From: Thermoplasmata archaeon
GTDB lineage: Archaea > Thermoplasmatota > Thermoplasmata > Lutacidiplasmatales > UBA184
Reading direction: 5' to 3'
NCBI GenBank assembly: GCA_022750115.1
Contig: JAKIWI010000008.1
Coordinates: forward strand, 1 to 64,000
DNA: 64,000 bases
Under the pieces are notes generated by a model. The model ran no database searches. It worked only from the letters and a program-made list of their open reading frames with translations, and was not told the DNA's origin. This document shows positions 50,895 through 60,382 of the stretch, in pieces. Position 1 is the stretch's first letter. Each line of letters begins with the position of its first letter. Both the position numbers and the translations under genes were made by a program.

Positions 50895-52004
50895 CTACGC
50901 TTCGAGGCTCGGGTCGACGGTGCCGGGGGCGGCGACCGCGGACGGCTTCGGGTGCGGCTTCGAGAGGTCCACGAGCGGGACCTTTCGGGCGATTTCCCGG
51001 GCCATGGCGGAACAGCTCGAGGGAGCGACGGGTCGGTCGGTGTACCCTGGCAGGGCGAGGTCGTAGGTGACGACCTTCTTCTCGGCGACCGTCTCCCAGA
51101 CGGCGCGCCAGACCCGTTCGGCCGCCTCCTCGTTTCCCAGGTGTCGGAGCAGGAGCTCGATGCAGAGGATCTCGGCGACGGGGTTCGCCTTGTCCTGGCC
51201 GGCGTACTTGGGCGCCGAGCCGTGGACCGGCTCGAACAGGGCGATCGAATCGCCGAAGATGGCGCCCGGAGCGATTCCGAGCCCGCCCGCCAGCCCCGCG
51301 CACAGGTCGGAGAGGATGTCCCCGAACAGGTTGGTCGTGACGATGACGTCGTACTCCGACGGCTTCTTCACGAGCTGCATCGCCATGTTGTCGACGAGCC
51401 GCTCGTCGCTCGGGATGTCGGGATAGCGGGCCGCCATCTCGCGGAACGCCGTCTGGAACAGCGCGCCGGTCGTCTTCATGATGTTCGCCTTGTGGACTGC
51501 CGTCACCTTGCGGCGCTTCTGGGCGCGGGCGAGCTCGAACGCGAATCGGACGATCCGGTCCGACGCCTTGCGGGTGATGACGTTCACCGTCTCGGCGGCC
51601 GAGTGGTCGCGGTCGACCCAGTGCTCCACGCCCGAGTAGAGCCCCTCCGTCGCCTCCCGGACGACGATGAGGTCCGTCTCGGGGAACCGGGTCCCCTCGC
51701 CCGCGATCGCGCGGGCCGGTCGAACCGAGGCGTACAGGTCGAGCTGTTGGCGCAGCGCGACGTTCACCGAGCGAAAGCCGGATCCGATCGGAGTGGTGAT
51801 CGGCCCCTTGAGGGCGATCTTGTTGCGCTTGATTGAGTCGAGAACAGCGTCGGGGAGCGGAGTGCCGCTCGCACGGATCGCGCGCTCGCCGGCATCGACG
51901 ACCTCCCACTCGAGGTCGACACCCGTCGCGGCGGCGACGAGCTTGGCCGCGTCCGTGACCTCGGGACCGATCCCGTCGCCGGGGATGAGCGTGACCTTCA
52001 CCAT
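50895..52004 (-). CDS. Isocitrate/isopropylmalate dehydrogenase family; likely isocitrate dehydrogenase
   Basis: 369 aa. '[12 protein letters not shown]', substrate loop '[20 protein letters not shown]' (S-x-N-x-x-L-R, isocitrate type), '[11 protein letters not shown]' (catalytic Lys), '[20 protein letters not shown]' (metal Asp) and '[20 protein letters not shown]' with the co-factor loop. Acts in the TCA cycle; a 3-isopropylmalate or homoisocitrate role is less likely. TATA-like GTTAAAGC about 40 nt upstream. A 30-residue Ala/Pro-rich tail is unusual. Confidence 0.88.
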   Translation of the reverse strand: MVKVTLIPGDGIGPEVTDAAKLVAAATGVDLEWEVVDAGERAIRASGTPLPDAVLDSIKRNKIALKGPITTPIGSGFRSVNVALRQQLDLYASVRPARAIAGEGTRFPETDLIVVREATEGLYSGVEHWVDRDHSAAETVNVITRKASDRIVRFAFELARAQKRRKVTAVHKANIMKTTGALFQTAFREMAARYPDIPSDERLVDNMAMQLVKKPSEYDVIVTTNLFGDILSDLCAGLAGGLGIAPGAIFGDSIALFEPVHGSAPKYAGQDKANPVAEILCIELLLRHLGNEEAAERVWRAVWETVAEKKVVTYDLALPGYTDRPVAPSSCSAMAREIARKVPLVDLSKPHPKPSAVAAPGTVDPSLEA

Positions 52005-52062
52005 GGTCGTAGGGGTCCCTCGGCGCCGTCCACCCGAGGGCCGCTTTAACGGGTGCGGAGGT

Positions 52063-52992
52063 TCACGCGGCGGCCTTCGGGAGCTTCGCGAGGACGCGCC
52101 GCATTACGGCGTCCCGGACGGGCTCCTCCACGACCTCGTTCGACCACACGACGATCACGCCGTCCCAGGTGGTCGGTCCGACGTCGCTGACCTCGATGTG
52201 CGGTTCCGGGCAGCCAGGGATCGGCGGGTGGGCCTTCGTGTACTCTCCGAGCGCCTCCTCGAGGCGGGCGATCGGCACCTTTTGGTCGAACGTCATCCGG
52301 ATCCGGTAGCTCCGCGGGCTCGGGTGGCTGAGGTTGACGATCAGCGCGCCGAGGAGCACCTGATTCGGGATCTTCGCTGGCCGGCCGTTGTCGAGCCTGA
52401 GGTCGGTGTAGATCAGCCCGATGTTCCGCACCACTCCCGTGTAGGTCGGGTAGAGGAGCTCGTGCGGGTAGGTCGGCGCGAGCGCCCCGTAGTTCTGGGT
52501 GATGACGCCCACCCGGTCGCCCTCCCGGAACGGGGTGGCGACCGCCATGAGGACGCCCGCGAGCACGTTGGCGAGCACCGTCTGGGCCGCGAGTCCGATG
52601 ACGATCCCCGCGAACGCGCTCGAGACCAGCAGGCTCGAGGCCGAGACCCCGAACAGGTTCAACAGCGCGGCCGTCGCGCCCATCGCGATCAGGATGTTGA
52701 CGATCAGCCGGACCGCGCCGATGTGACCGAAGTTCCCGATGTGCTCGAGGTAGCTCCGGATCGCGGTCCCGAACAGGACGGCGACGACGTAGGCGAGGAA
52801 CAGCACCGCGCCCGCGTCGAGCGCCTTCCAGTAGAGCGGGTTGATCTGGCCGAAGACGTAGGAAACGAGGACCAGGAGCGTGTAGAGGGCGAGGCCCACG
52901 ACGAAGACGGCCGCCAGCCGGAAGCCGAGCCTCAGGTTGGGCGCGGACCGGTCGGGCGCCGCCATCGGCGGTCCGGAGTTCTCATCGGCCAT
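52063..52992 (-). CDS. MscS-family mechanosensitive channel
   Basis: 309 aa. Three or more TM segments in residues 20-150, then the MscS core: TM3-like '[20 protein letters not shown]' and '[20 protein letters not shown]' (the G-x-x-V/D-x-V beta domain start), '[20 protein letters not shown]' and '[15 protein letters not shown]'. It opens under membrane tension to release solutes. Divergent from the Orc1-like gene with a shared inverted-repeat promoter (53024-53051). Confidence 0.92.
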   Translation of the reverse strand: MADENSGPPMAAPDRSAPNLRLGFRLAAVFVVGLALYTLLVLVSYVFGQINPLYWKALDAGAVLFLAYVVAVLFGTAIRSYLEHIGNFGHIGAVRLIVNILIAMGATAALLNLFGVSASSLLVSSAFAGIVIGLAAQTVLANVLAGVLMAVATPFREGDRVGVITQNYGALAPTYPHELLYPTYTGVVRNIGLIYTDLRLDNGRPAKIPNQVLLGALIVNLSHPSPRSYRIRMTFDQKVPIARLEEALGEYTKAHPPIPGCPEPHIEVSDVGPTTWDGVIVVWSNEVVEEPVRDAVMRRVLAKLPKAAA

Positions 52993-53023
52993 AGGGTTTG
53001 CCGACGGCGAACGGTGACGGCAT

Positions 53024-53051
53024 AAGATTTCTTATAGTTCTAAGAAATCTT
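53024..53051. promoter_or_regulatory. Perfect 11-bp inverted repeat carrying divergent TATA boxes
   Basis: Arms AAGATTTCTTA and TAAGAAATCTT around TAGTTC, in otherwise GC-rich DNA. Plus-strand TTATAG lies about 24 nt before GTG 53058; minus-strand CTATAAG lies about 42 nt before the mscS ATG 52992. The repeat covers both core promoters, so a bound dimer would block both genes; an AT-rich unwinding or origin-type element is the alternative. Confidence 0.75.
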
Positions 53052-53057
53052 GGAATC

Positions 53058-54227
53058 GTGTACGCCACACCGTTCCCCGCAGTCCTGACCCCCGATTGGC
53101 TCCCGCCCGTTCTCCCCGACCGGACGCAGGAGCTCGCCCAGCTCGCTCGAATGCTCGGCGACCCGTATCCCGCCAGCCCGCCCCCCTGGGTGGCCTCCGT
53201 CGTGGGCCCGAGCGGAGCGGGCACGAGTGCCACGGCCCGCCTCGCCGCCCGGCGGCTTCTCGAGGCGATCCGGAGGGAAGCGGGTGGTACGGCGCCCGCC
53301 ATGATCCGAGTCCGGGTCGCCGCGGCTCCCGGGACCGTCGGCGTCGCCGCTGGACTCCTCCAAGGTCTGGACAGCGGATTCGAGCCGCGAGGGTTTCCGG
53401 CGGCCGAGATCCTCGCCGGATTCCTCCGTCGGCTCTGCCGGGACAACCGCCCTGCGATCGTCGTTCTCGACGACATCGGCCCCGATGCCCCCGACCTCGT
53501 GCCCGTTCTCAGGGCGCTGACGGCGCCCGCGCGATTCCTTCCGGAGGGCGTGGAGCAGGCTCCGCCGATCTGGACGATCCTTGCTGGCCGGGCCGACGTC
53601 ACGGCAGCGTGGTCGCGCCTGAATAGGGCGGGGCTTCCCCGTGGGAACCGGGTAGAGCTCTCCCCCCCCACGCCCTCGGCGATCCGTTCGGCCATCCAGG
53701 ACCGGGCATCCCGCGCACTCGGGCGAGCCCCACCGGCGGACCTCGTTGAGAAGGTCGTCGCCCGAGCGCTTCGGGAAGACCGAGGCCTCGGTCGAGCCCT
53801 CGAGCTCCTCCGGCGCGAACTGCTCGGGACTCCTTCGCCCGGAACCATCCCCGCGGGCCCCGCCGGCGGACTCAGCCGAATTCGGGTGGAGCCACGGGTC
53901 TTCGCCGCCCTCGAACGGGCGACCCGCGGCCAGAGCGCGACGCTCGCCGAGATCCGAGCCTGGGAGGTCCGCCTCGCGGCCCGGGAAGGCGCCCGGCCGC
54001 TTCCCGCGACCACGCTGTGGCGGCGGATGGTGCGGCTCCAAGCGGCGGGAGTCATTCGGAGGGACGTGCGACCCGGAGGCCCCGGAGGCACCCGCTCGAC
54101 CGTGGAGCTCGTCGGTCCGGTGCCGTTCTACGCGCTCACGGACTCGGACCGAACTCGTCCAGGCGCTTCGGACCCGGCCGACGGGCCGGAGCGACGGCCG
54201 CTCGCGGATCGCTGGGTGCCGGCGTAG
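53058..54227 (+). CDS. Orc1/Cdc6-like AAA+ protein with degenerate Walker A
   Basis: 389 aa from GTG 53058, fixed by the TATA 24 nt upstream. AAA+ core: Walker A region 'GPSGAGTSATA' (50-60), where the lysine is replaced by Thr; Walker B 'AIVVLDDIGPDAP' with D-D instead of D-E; sensor-like 'WTILAGRADV'; then a helical lid and a C-terminal winged helix ('LPATTLWRRMVRLQAAGVIR'). This is the Orc1/Cdc6 architecture, but ATP use looks impaired. It may bind DNA as a regulator or inactive initiator paralogue. Ends inside the convergent Hel308 gene (92-nt overlap). Confidence 0.7.
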   Translation: MYATPFPAVLTPDWLPPVLPDRTQELAQLARMLGDPYPASPPPWVASVVGPSGAGTSATARLAARRLLEAIRREAGGTAPAMIRVRVAAAPGTVGVAAGLLQGLDSGFEPRGFPAAEILAGFLRRLCRDNRPAIVVLDDIGPDAPDLVPVLRALTAPARFLPEGVEQAPPIWTILAGRADVTAAWSRLNRAGLPRGNRVELSPPTPSAIRSAIQDRASRALGRAPPADLVEKVVARALREDRGLGRALELLRRELLGTPSPGTIPAGPAGGLSRIRVEPRVFAALERATRGQSATLAEIRAWEVRLAAREGARPLPATTLWRRMVRLQAAGVIRRDVRPGGPGGTRSTVELVGPVPFYALTDSDRTRPGASDPADGPERRPLADRWVPA

Positions 54228-56406
54228 GGGGATCCGGTCCGCGCGCCCCGGCGCGACGGCCGCCGACTTCGGCGAGGACGGCCTTCGCGAGCGGTCGGGA
54301 CTTGAGGATCGACTCGAGGCGTTCGACGCTCGCGCCCTTCAGCGCTTCGCGGTCGGAAAACCCCGCACGGAAGAGCGCGCGACCCCGCATGCGCCCGATC
54401 CCGCGGAGCCGCACCAGGTCGAGTAACTCCTCGTTCACCCCGTAACGGACGCGGAGCGAGAGCTCGTCGATCGATCGGGCGGCGCGTCGCTGGAATCGGA
54501 CGGCGAGCCGGCTCGCCCCGAACAGAAGCCAGTCGGCGTCCTCGACCTTGGCCCGGACATCCCCTGCCCCGATCCCGTACTTCTCCGTGAGCTCGACGAG
54601 CGGCGTCTCCGAGACCCAGGCTTCGAGCACGCTCGCGGTCTTCAGGGTCGCGAGGAACAGGTCGAGGTCGAGTCGCAGCGGGTCCTCCTCGGGCTTGATC
54701 AGGAGTTCCGGCTCGAAATCCGTGAACTTGGCGAGCATGTCCGCCTCCTCGCCCCGGCGAAGGAACATCGGCGGAAGGTCGGGCGTGGCCGCCACCGCGG
54801 CCAGCAGCGAGAACGCCGACGGGTTCACGGGGGCGCGTTCGAGCGCCTGGCGGAGGACCACCGCGCTCATCGGGTCGAGGTAGAGCTCGCTCGTGAGGAG
54901 TCCGAAGGCCGTTGCGCGCAGCTCGGCGACCGGTTCGAGGAACTCGTGGTGCTCGAGGAACCTCCGGACGTTCTCGACGACGACGGAGAGTTCCCGGAGC
55001 TCGACCGTGTGTCCGAAAAAAGTGGCCGCGAAGAACTGCTCGAGCTCCGCCTCGTTCGAGACCTGCCCGCTCGCGACGAGGGCGAGCAGATGCATCCGGA
55101 GCGCGGGCTCCGCGGCGAGCCGGGATTGGACGCGCTCCGGGGGCGCCGAGAGGTAGTCGTCGAGGAACCGCTCGGCCTCCTCGGGGGTTCGGGCGAGAAG
55201 CAGAGCTTCGCCGGCGACATCGAAGCGTGGGCGGCCGGCACGGCCGCACATCTGCTGGATCTCCATCGCCGAGATCGGAGCCTGCATGCCGAGGCGGTCG
55301 TCGTAGCGGGTGGTGTCGCGGACGATGACCCGGCGGGCGGGGAGATTGATGCCGGCGGCCAGCGTCGGGGTCGCGACCAGCGCCTTCAGCACGCGGTCCT
55401 TGAACGCGCGCTCGACCACGCGTCGCTCCGGGTTCGTGAGCGAGGCGTTGTGGAACGCCACGCCGTCGGGGAGGAGGCTCGAAAGCCTCCGTGCCCCCTC
55501 GGTTTCCTCCTCCGAGACGGCGGAGAGGTCGTCCGCGGCAGCTCGAGCCGCGGTTTTCTCGGCCGGGCTCAACGTGGAGCGGACGGTAGAGGCGAGCGCC
55601 TGGGCGGTCTGGTCACTCGCACGGCGGGTGTTGACGAAGACGAGGGCCTGTCCGCCCCCTCGGATGACGTCGCGAACGAGTCGCGGCAGAGCCTCGGCCG
55701 TCCCGGGGACCTCTCGGACGGAGAGGTCGGTGAACATGATCCGACCGTCGTGGTACACTCCGCTCTTCAGCGGAACCGGGCGGAAGTCGCTCGCGATGTG
55801 GGCCGCCTTGAGCCAGTCCGCGATCTCCTGAGAATTCCCGACGGTCGCCGAGAGGGCCACGACCTGGAGGTTGGGACGCATCCGGCGGAGCCGGGTCAGC
55901 GAGACCTCGAGCGTCGGTCCCCGGTCGGGGTCGCGCATCAGATGGACCTCGTCTGCGACGACGGCGCCGAGGCGCTCGAGCCAGGGAGCGCGCTTTCTCA
56001 GGAGGCTGTCGGCCTTCTCGCTCGTCGCGACCAGGATGTCGAGGCCGTCCAACGTTGCGTTGGAGAGGTCGAAGTCCCCGATGGAAAGCCCGACCTTGAA
56101 CCCGAGCGGAGCGAACTCCTGGAGCTCGTCGAACTTCTCCTGAGCGAGCGCCCGCAACGGGACCAGGTAGAGGCCCGTGCCGCCCGCCCGGACGGCTCGC
56201 AAGAGCGCGAGGTAGGCGACGAGCGACTTCCCGCTCGCGGTAGGGCAGGCGAGGACGACGCTCTCGCCCCGGAGCACGGGCCCGAGCGCCTCGGCCTGGG
56301 GCGGATACAGCGACGCGATGCCGTCGGCCTCCAAGACAGCCCGGACGTCGTCCGGGATCGGTACGGAGGTGAGCGGACGCCGCTCGTCCGAGGAAGTTGC
56401 GGGCAT
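54136..56406 (-). CDS. Hel308 (Ski2-like) DNA helicase
   Basis: 756 aa. Q motif 'YPPQAEAL' (34-41), motif I 'CPTASGKSLVAYL' (54-66), Ib 'VATSEKADSLLRK', motif II 'DEVHLMRDPDRG' (151-162), motif III 'VVALSATVGN', motif IV-VI 'ALVFVNTRRASDQTAQA' to 'QMCGRAGRPRFD', then winged helix, ratchet and HhH domains ('GVNEELLDLVRLRGIGRMRG'). Unwinds stalled forks and loads on 3' tails; the archaeal counterpart of HELQ. The C-terminus past about residue 715 is Pro/Arg-rich and overlaps the Orc1-like 3' end. Confidence 0.95.
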   Translation of the reverse strand: MPATSSDERRPLTSVPIPDDVRAVLEADGIASLYPPQAEALGPVLRGESVVLACPTASGKSLVAYLALLRAVRAGGTGLYLVPLRALAQEKFDELQEFAPLGFKVGLSIGDFDLSNATLDGLDILVATSEKADSLLRKRAPWLERLGAVVADEVHLMRDPDRGPTLEVSLTRLRRMRPNLQVVALSATVGNSQEIADWLKAAHIASDFRPVPLKSGVYHDGRIMFTDLSVREVPGTAEALPRLVRDVIRGGGQALVFVNTRRASDQTAQALASTVRSTLSPAEKTAARAAADDLSAVSEEETEGARRLSSLLPDGVAFHNASLTNPERRVVERAFKDRVLKALVATPTLAAGINLPARRVIVRDTTRYDDRLGMQAPISAMEIQQMCGRAGRPRFDVAGEALLLARTPEEAERFLDDYLSAPPERVQSRLAAEPALRMHLLALVASGQVSNEAELEQFFAATFFGHTVELRELSVVVENVRRFLEHHEFLEPVAELRATAFGLLTSELYLDPMSAVVLRQALERAPVNPSAFSLLAAVAATPDLPPMFLRRGEEADMLAKFTDFEPELLIKPEEDPLRLDLDLFLATLKTASVLEAWVSETPLVELTEKYGIGAGDVRAKVEDADWLLFGASRLAVRFQRRAARSIDELSLRVRYGVNEELLDLVRLRGIGRMRGRALFRAGFSDREALKGASVERLESILKSRPLAKAVLAEVGGRRAGARGPDPPTPAPSDPRAAVAPARRPGPKRLDEFGPSP

Positions 56407-56458
56407 GGGGCCGACCGAACCCCGTCGACCTGAAAGCCCTTGACCGAGCCCGGGGCAG

Positions 56459-57577
56459 TCAGCGACCGACGAGCGCGCGCCCGAGGATCAGTTCCTGGAT
56501 CTCGGTCGTGCCTTCCACGATCGGGAAGACGCGCGCATCCCGGAGGATGCGCTCTGCCGGCGCGCCAGCGCGTGCGCCGGCCGGTCCCCAGACGTCGACG
56601 GCGTGGCTCGCGATCGACACCGCGGCCTCGCTGGCAAAGAGCTTCGCGGCCGACGCCACGTCCTCGTAGGGTCCGCCCGAGTCCTTCGCCGCGGCGGCCT
56701 CGGCGACCAGGGCGCTGGCCGCGCGGTACGTCGTGAACGCCCGCGCGACATCCCCCCGTCGAGCATCGGTCGGGGACGCTGCCGCACCCGCTTGCATCGT
56801 CTCCAGTGCCGCTCGAGCTACGCCGAGCGCGCAGGAAGCGATCCCGACGCGCCCCGCGGTGAGCGCTGAGAGGGCGATTCGAAGTCCTTGGCCCTCCGCC
56901 CCCAAGAGATTGTTCGACGGGACCTTTGCGTCCTGGAACACGAGTTCATTCGTCTCGCTCCCCCGAAGCCCGAGTTTGTCGAGCTTCTGGGCGCTCGATG
57001 CACCCGGGGTGCCCTTCTGAATCAAGAAAGCGGAGATTCCGTGGCTCCCGAGGTTCGTGTCGTGGGTCGCGAACCCCAGAACGAGGTCCGCCCGCGCGCC
57101 GTTGGTGATGAACATCTTCGCCCCGTTGAGGACGAACGAGTCGCCGTCGCGGCGGTACCGGGCGCCGATGTGCGCGGCATCGGAGCCCGCCGACGACTCA
57201 GTCAGAGCGAACGCGCCGAGCCAGCGGCCGGCGGCGAGCGGACGCAACAGCCGCTCCTTCTGCTCCGACGTCCCGTGGGCCAGGATCGGATGGGCGCAGA
57301 CCGAAAGGTGCACCGAGAGAAGGACGGCGACCGCGGGGCTCGCCGCCGCGAGCTCCTCAAGAACCCCGGAGATCGCCGCGGTGCTACCGTCCCGACCGTC
57401 CCACTCGGGGGGAATGCCGAGCCCGAAAAAACCCGACGACTTGAGGCGGTCGACGAGGGATTCGGGCAATCGATCGTCGCGGTCGATTGCGGCTGCCGCC
57501 GGCCGAATTACCTCATCTGCGAGTGAGCGCGCCCTCTGACGCCAGCCGAGGGCCTCCGCATCGGGTTCGCGGACCAC
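56459..57577 (-). CDS. Acyl-CoA dehydrogenase
   Basis: 372 aa from GTG 57577. 'AVAVLLSVHLSVCAHPILAH', 'WLGAFALTESSAGSDAAHIG' (FAD-binding), 'FVLNGAKMFITNGARADLVL' (shortened motif), 'LDKLGLRGSETNELVFQDAK' and 'IVEGTTEIQELILGRALVG' with the catalytic Glu. Oxidises acyl-CoA at C2-C3 in fatty or branched acid breakdown. A TATA-like TCTTTAGA near 57600-57607 lies 26 nt before this GTG; GTG 57589 is also possible. The track's 539-aa frame runs antisense to the next gene. Confidence 0.92.
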   Translation of the reverse strand: MVREPDAEALGWRQRARSLADEVIRPAAAAIDRDDRLPESLVDRLKSSGFFGLGIPPEWDGRDGSTAAISGVLEELAAASPAVAVLLSVHLSVCAHPILAHGTSEQKERLLRPLAAGRWLGAFALTESSAGSDAAHIGARYRRDGDSFVLNGAKMFITNGARADLVLGFATHDTNLGSHGISAFLIQKGTPGASSAQKLDKLGLRGSETNELVFQDAKVPSNNLLGAEGQGLRIALSALTAGRVGIASCALGVARAALETMQAGAAASPTDARRGDVARAFTTYRAASALVAEAAAAKDSGGPYEDVASAAKLFASEAAVSIASHAVDVWGPAGARAGAPAERILRDARVFPIVEGTTEIQELILGRALVGR

Positions 57578-57646
57578 GCGCCGCTGCACGTTCGATGACT
57601 CTAAAGACCTGACACCTGCTCGTCGGATGAGAGGAGATTGGCTTCG

Positions 57647-59548
57647 ATGGTCGAGGAACTCCTCGCGGCGAAGGACCGGTTCACCTCGCTCGACACGCTC
57701 GCCGTGGCACGCGAACTCCGGGCCCTCGGAAGGGCGCACGTCGACAAGGCGTTCGACATCGGCCCGGGGCGGTTCGGGATCAGCTTCCGGGCCCCTGGGC
57801 TCGGAAAGCGCATCCTCGTTCTTCGCCCCGGTCAGTACGTCGCCCTGCTCGGGAGCCTCACGGAGAGGGATGAGGAGCTCACGCCGATTAGCCGCGAGCT
57901 TCGGCGCGTTCTCGGCGGTGCCGCCCTCTCGGACGTCTCCGACCCGGGGGGGGAGCGGTACCTCGAGGCCGCCCTGACTCGCGGCGACGCCGAGGGACCC
58001 CTGCTCCTCGGAGTGGAGCTGTTCGCTCCCGGCAATCTGCTCGTCGCAAAGGAGGGGAAGCTCGTGGTTGTCTCGCATCCCAAGACCTGGTCGAAGCGAA
58101 CCGTTCGGGTCGGCGCCCCGTTCACCCGGCCTCCCGGGCGGACCAATCCGTGGGAGCTGGATGCCGCCGGGATCGAGTCGCTGCTTCGGGCGTCGCGGAC
58201 CGATCGCGCGAGCACGCTCGCAGCCCGGCTCGGCCTAGGGGGAACACTGGCCGAGGAGATCCTGGCCCGGGTCGGGTCGCCGGGGGAGACACCCGCCTCC
58301 TCCGGGGTCGAGGAGTTCGCCCCGCTCGTCCATCGGGCGCTCGCGGACCTCCGGGGAGAGGTCGGAGAGCAACCGAAAGGGTACCAGTACTCGGTCGACG
58401 GGGTCGCCGTCGACGTAGTCCCGTTCGAATCCCGAAGGCTGACAGGCCGTCCGTCGGTCGCGGTGGAGGTCTTTGAGTCGTTTTCGGAGGCTGCTCACCG
58501 GTACTTCGATTCCCGCACGGAGCAACCCGCGCCCGCCGACGACGCGGTGAACCAGAAGCTCGAGGAGTGGCGCCGACAGCGGCTACAACAGGAGCGAGCC
58601 GTCGACGAACTACGGACTCAGGCGGCCTCGTTGACCCGTCGTGCGGACCTCCTGCTCGCCCACTTCCCGGAGGTCGAGCGCCAGCTGGCCTCGGCCTCAC
58701 CCTCGACGGATGAGCCGACGCTCGTCACCGTCGAGGATCAGGCGATTCCGGTCCCACGGGGCACATCGATTCGGACCGCGGCGCAGTCCCTCTACACAGA
58801 AGCGAAGCGCGTTCAAGCGAAACTGGCCGGAGCGACGGCCGCGTTGGGGGAGTCGGAACAGCGCCTTGCCCGGTCGGCCGAGGCGCTCCTTCTGGAAGCG
58901 CCGAAACGCGCCGCCCGCGCGGCGTCGCCCCGTCGGACGCCGAAATGGTACGAGCGCTACCGTTGGTTCCGGACGTCTGAGGGCTTGCTCGTGATCGGAG
59001 GCAGGGACGCGGCGACGAACGACCTGATCGTGAAACGCTACCTCCGTCCGGGCGACAAGTACGTTCATGCCGACATCCACGGGGCACCGAGCGTCATCGT
59101 GAAACACGCGGCGCCTGGGGAGCCCGCGGGAGGCGAGGCATCGGTCGAGGAGGCGTGTCAGTGGGGCGTGGCGTTTTCCAAGGCTTGGCGCGCCGGCTTG
59201 CCGAGCGCTTCGGCGTTCGCGGTCGAGGCCGACCAAGTCTCCAAGTCCGCCGGCACGGGCGAGTTCGTCCCTCGAGGAGCTTGGGTCATTCACGGCAGCA
59301 AGACGATTCTCAAGGACCTCCCCCTCGAGCTCGGGCTGGGCACGGTCACGGACGGCGGAGAAACGGTCTGGCTGGCGGCGCCACCGCGCGCGCTGGTTCG
59401 GGGAGGACAGCTCCTTTTTCTGATGACACCGGGGCCCGAGCGAGATCGCGCAACTCGTGAAATCGAGCTTTCGCGCGAATCGGGGGTCCCCCGCGACCGA
59501 CTTCAGTCACTGTTGCCCGCGGGCGGTCTTGTGTTCCGCCGCGCGTAG
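57647..59548 (+). CDS. NEMF/Rqc2-type NFACT protein (ribosome quality control)
   Basis: 633 aa from ATG 57647 after GAGAGGAG. NFACT-N domain opens 'FTSLDTLAVARELRAL'; a coiled-coil region spans about 300-370 ('LEEWRRQRLQQERAVDELRT'); NFACT-R has 'WYERYRWFRTSEGLLVIGGR' (about 433) and 'YVHADIHGAPSVIVKH'. Known homologues bind split 60S/50S subunits with tRNA and add C-terminal tails to stalled chains. Divergent from the acyl-CoA dehydrogenase; 3' end overlaps the HVO_0476-like gene by 46 nt. Confidence 0.95.
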   Translation: MVEELLAAKDRFTSLDTLAVARELRALGRAHVDKAFDIGPGRFGISFRAPGLGKRILVLRPGQYVALLGSLTERDEELTPISRELRRVLGGAALSDVSDPGGERYLEAALTRGDAEGPLLLGVELFAPGNLLVAKEGKLVVVSHPKTWSKRTVRVGAPFTRPPGRTNPWELDAAGIESLLRASRTDRASTLAARLGLGGTLAEEILARVGSPGETPASSGVEEFAPLVHRALADLRGEVGEQPKGYQYSVDGVAVDVVPFESRRLTGRPSVAVEVFESFSEAAHRYFDSRTEQPAPADDAVNQKLEEWRRQRLQQERAVDELRTQAASLTRRADLLLAHFPEVERQLASASPSTDEPTLVTVEDQAIPVPRGTSIRTAAQSLYTEAKRVQAKLAGATAALGESEQRLARSAEALLLEAPKRAARAASPRRTPKWYERYRWFRTSEGLLVIGGRDAATNDLIVKRYLRPGDKYVHADIHGAPSVIVKHAAPGEPAGGEASVEEACQWGVAFSKAWRAGLPSASAFAVEADQVSKSAGTGEFVPRGAWVIHGSKTILKDLPLELGLGTVTDGGETVWLAAPPRALVRGGQLLFLMTPGPERDRATREIELSRESGVPRDRLQSLLPAGGLVFRRA

Positions 59549-60189
59549 ACGCGCTGAACCTGGCTGGCCGGGAAGCTGTCCTCGGGGTGGCGCCAAGTCC
59601 GGCCGTTCGCTCGCATTCCGGAGATGTGCCATTTTCGTCCGTCCACCGTGATCAGGGCTCCGACGACAATCCTTGTCTCCGGGGAGATTGTGATGCGGGC
59701 CGAGCTTGTGCGGCGTCCGTCGACTAGCGAGAACTTCACGACGGCACCCTCGTCGGGGGTGAGCCAGACCGTTCGGACCTCACGGGCCATCGCCGTTCGG
59801 ACCGAACGCCCATCCAGGCGGTCGAGCTTGTGGATCAATGCTGGCGCGGCCCGCTCGGGCATCCGCTCACCCACAGTGAGCTGCTCGTCCGCCGGCAGCG
59901 ATCGAACCTTCCGCTGAGATGTCGCTCCATCCGAGACGATCTCGGCGAGCACATGCTGCCGGCGAGTCGGCGTTTGGAAACGGTGGGTGGTGTGGCACGT
60001 CCTACAGCGCGCGAGGCCCGAAACACCCTTCCCGGTGCCGGGGTCCATTCGGACAATGCGATGCGGAGTTTCCGCCCCGCACACGTCACACAGCAGTGTT
60101 GCGGCGTGAACGCTTGCTCCGGTTGGAGCAGCTGCCGGGGAATCACGAACTCTCTCCGTCACGTTGGCGCCTTCACTTTCCCCCACCAT
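59503..60189 (-). CDS. HVO_0476-family zinc finger protein
   Basis: 228 aa. Split zinc ribbon 'CDVCGAETPHRIV' and 'ARCRTCHTTHRFQTP' (about 34-70), followed by an S1/OB-like region ('REVRTVWLTPDEGAVVKFSL', 'ETRIVVGALITVDGRKWHIS'). This layout is that of HVO_0476-type archaeal proteins of unknown, probably RNA-related, role. ATG 60189 is preceded by an AT-rich stretch on the minus strand. Overlaps the NFACT gene end. Confidence 0.85.
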   Translation of the reverse strand: MVGESEGANVTERVRDSPAAAPTGASVHAATLLCDVCGAETPHRIVRMDPGTGKGVSGLARCRTCHTTHRFQTPTRRQHVLAEIVSDGATSQRKVRSLPADEQLTVGERMPERAAPALIHKLDRLDGRSVRTAMAREVRTVWLTPDEGAVVKFSLVDGRRTSSARITISPETRIVVGALITVDGRKWHISGMRANGRTWRHPEDSFPASQVQRVYARRNTRPPAGNSD

Positions 60190-60382
60190 ACCGCCATCTA
60201 AGTGTAATCAGCTCCACCTCCCCGACAACAAGTGGCAGAGCCGGGGCTTTGGCGCGGGAGCAAGCCGGCGGGCGTTTTCGAACTTGGCCACTGAAATGTG
60301 TCGACCACGGGGCGAAGGCCCGGCACCGTTGAAAACGCTCCCCTTTGCAAGACCGAGAGGTACCCCAGACGGGTCTCCCGCT

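Noticed and set aside
48492-51836. 1114-aa plus ORF
   Set aside because: Runs antisense across two well-supported genes (PQQ/PKD protein and isocitrate dehydrogenase); low-complexity Arg/Gly/Asp product.
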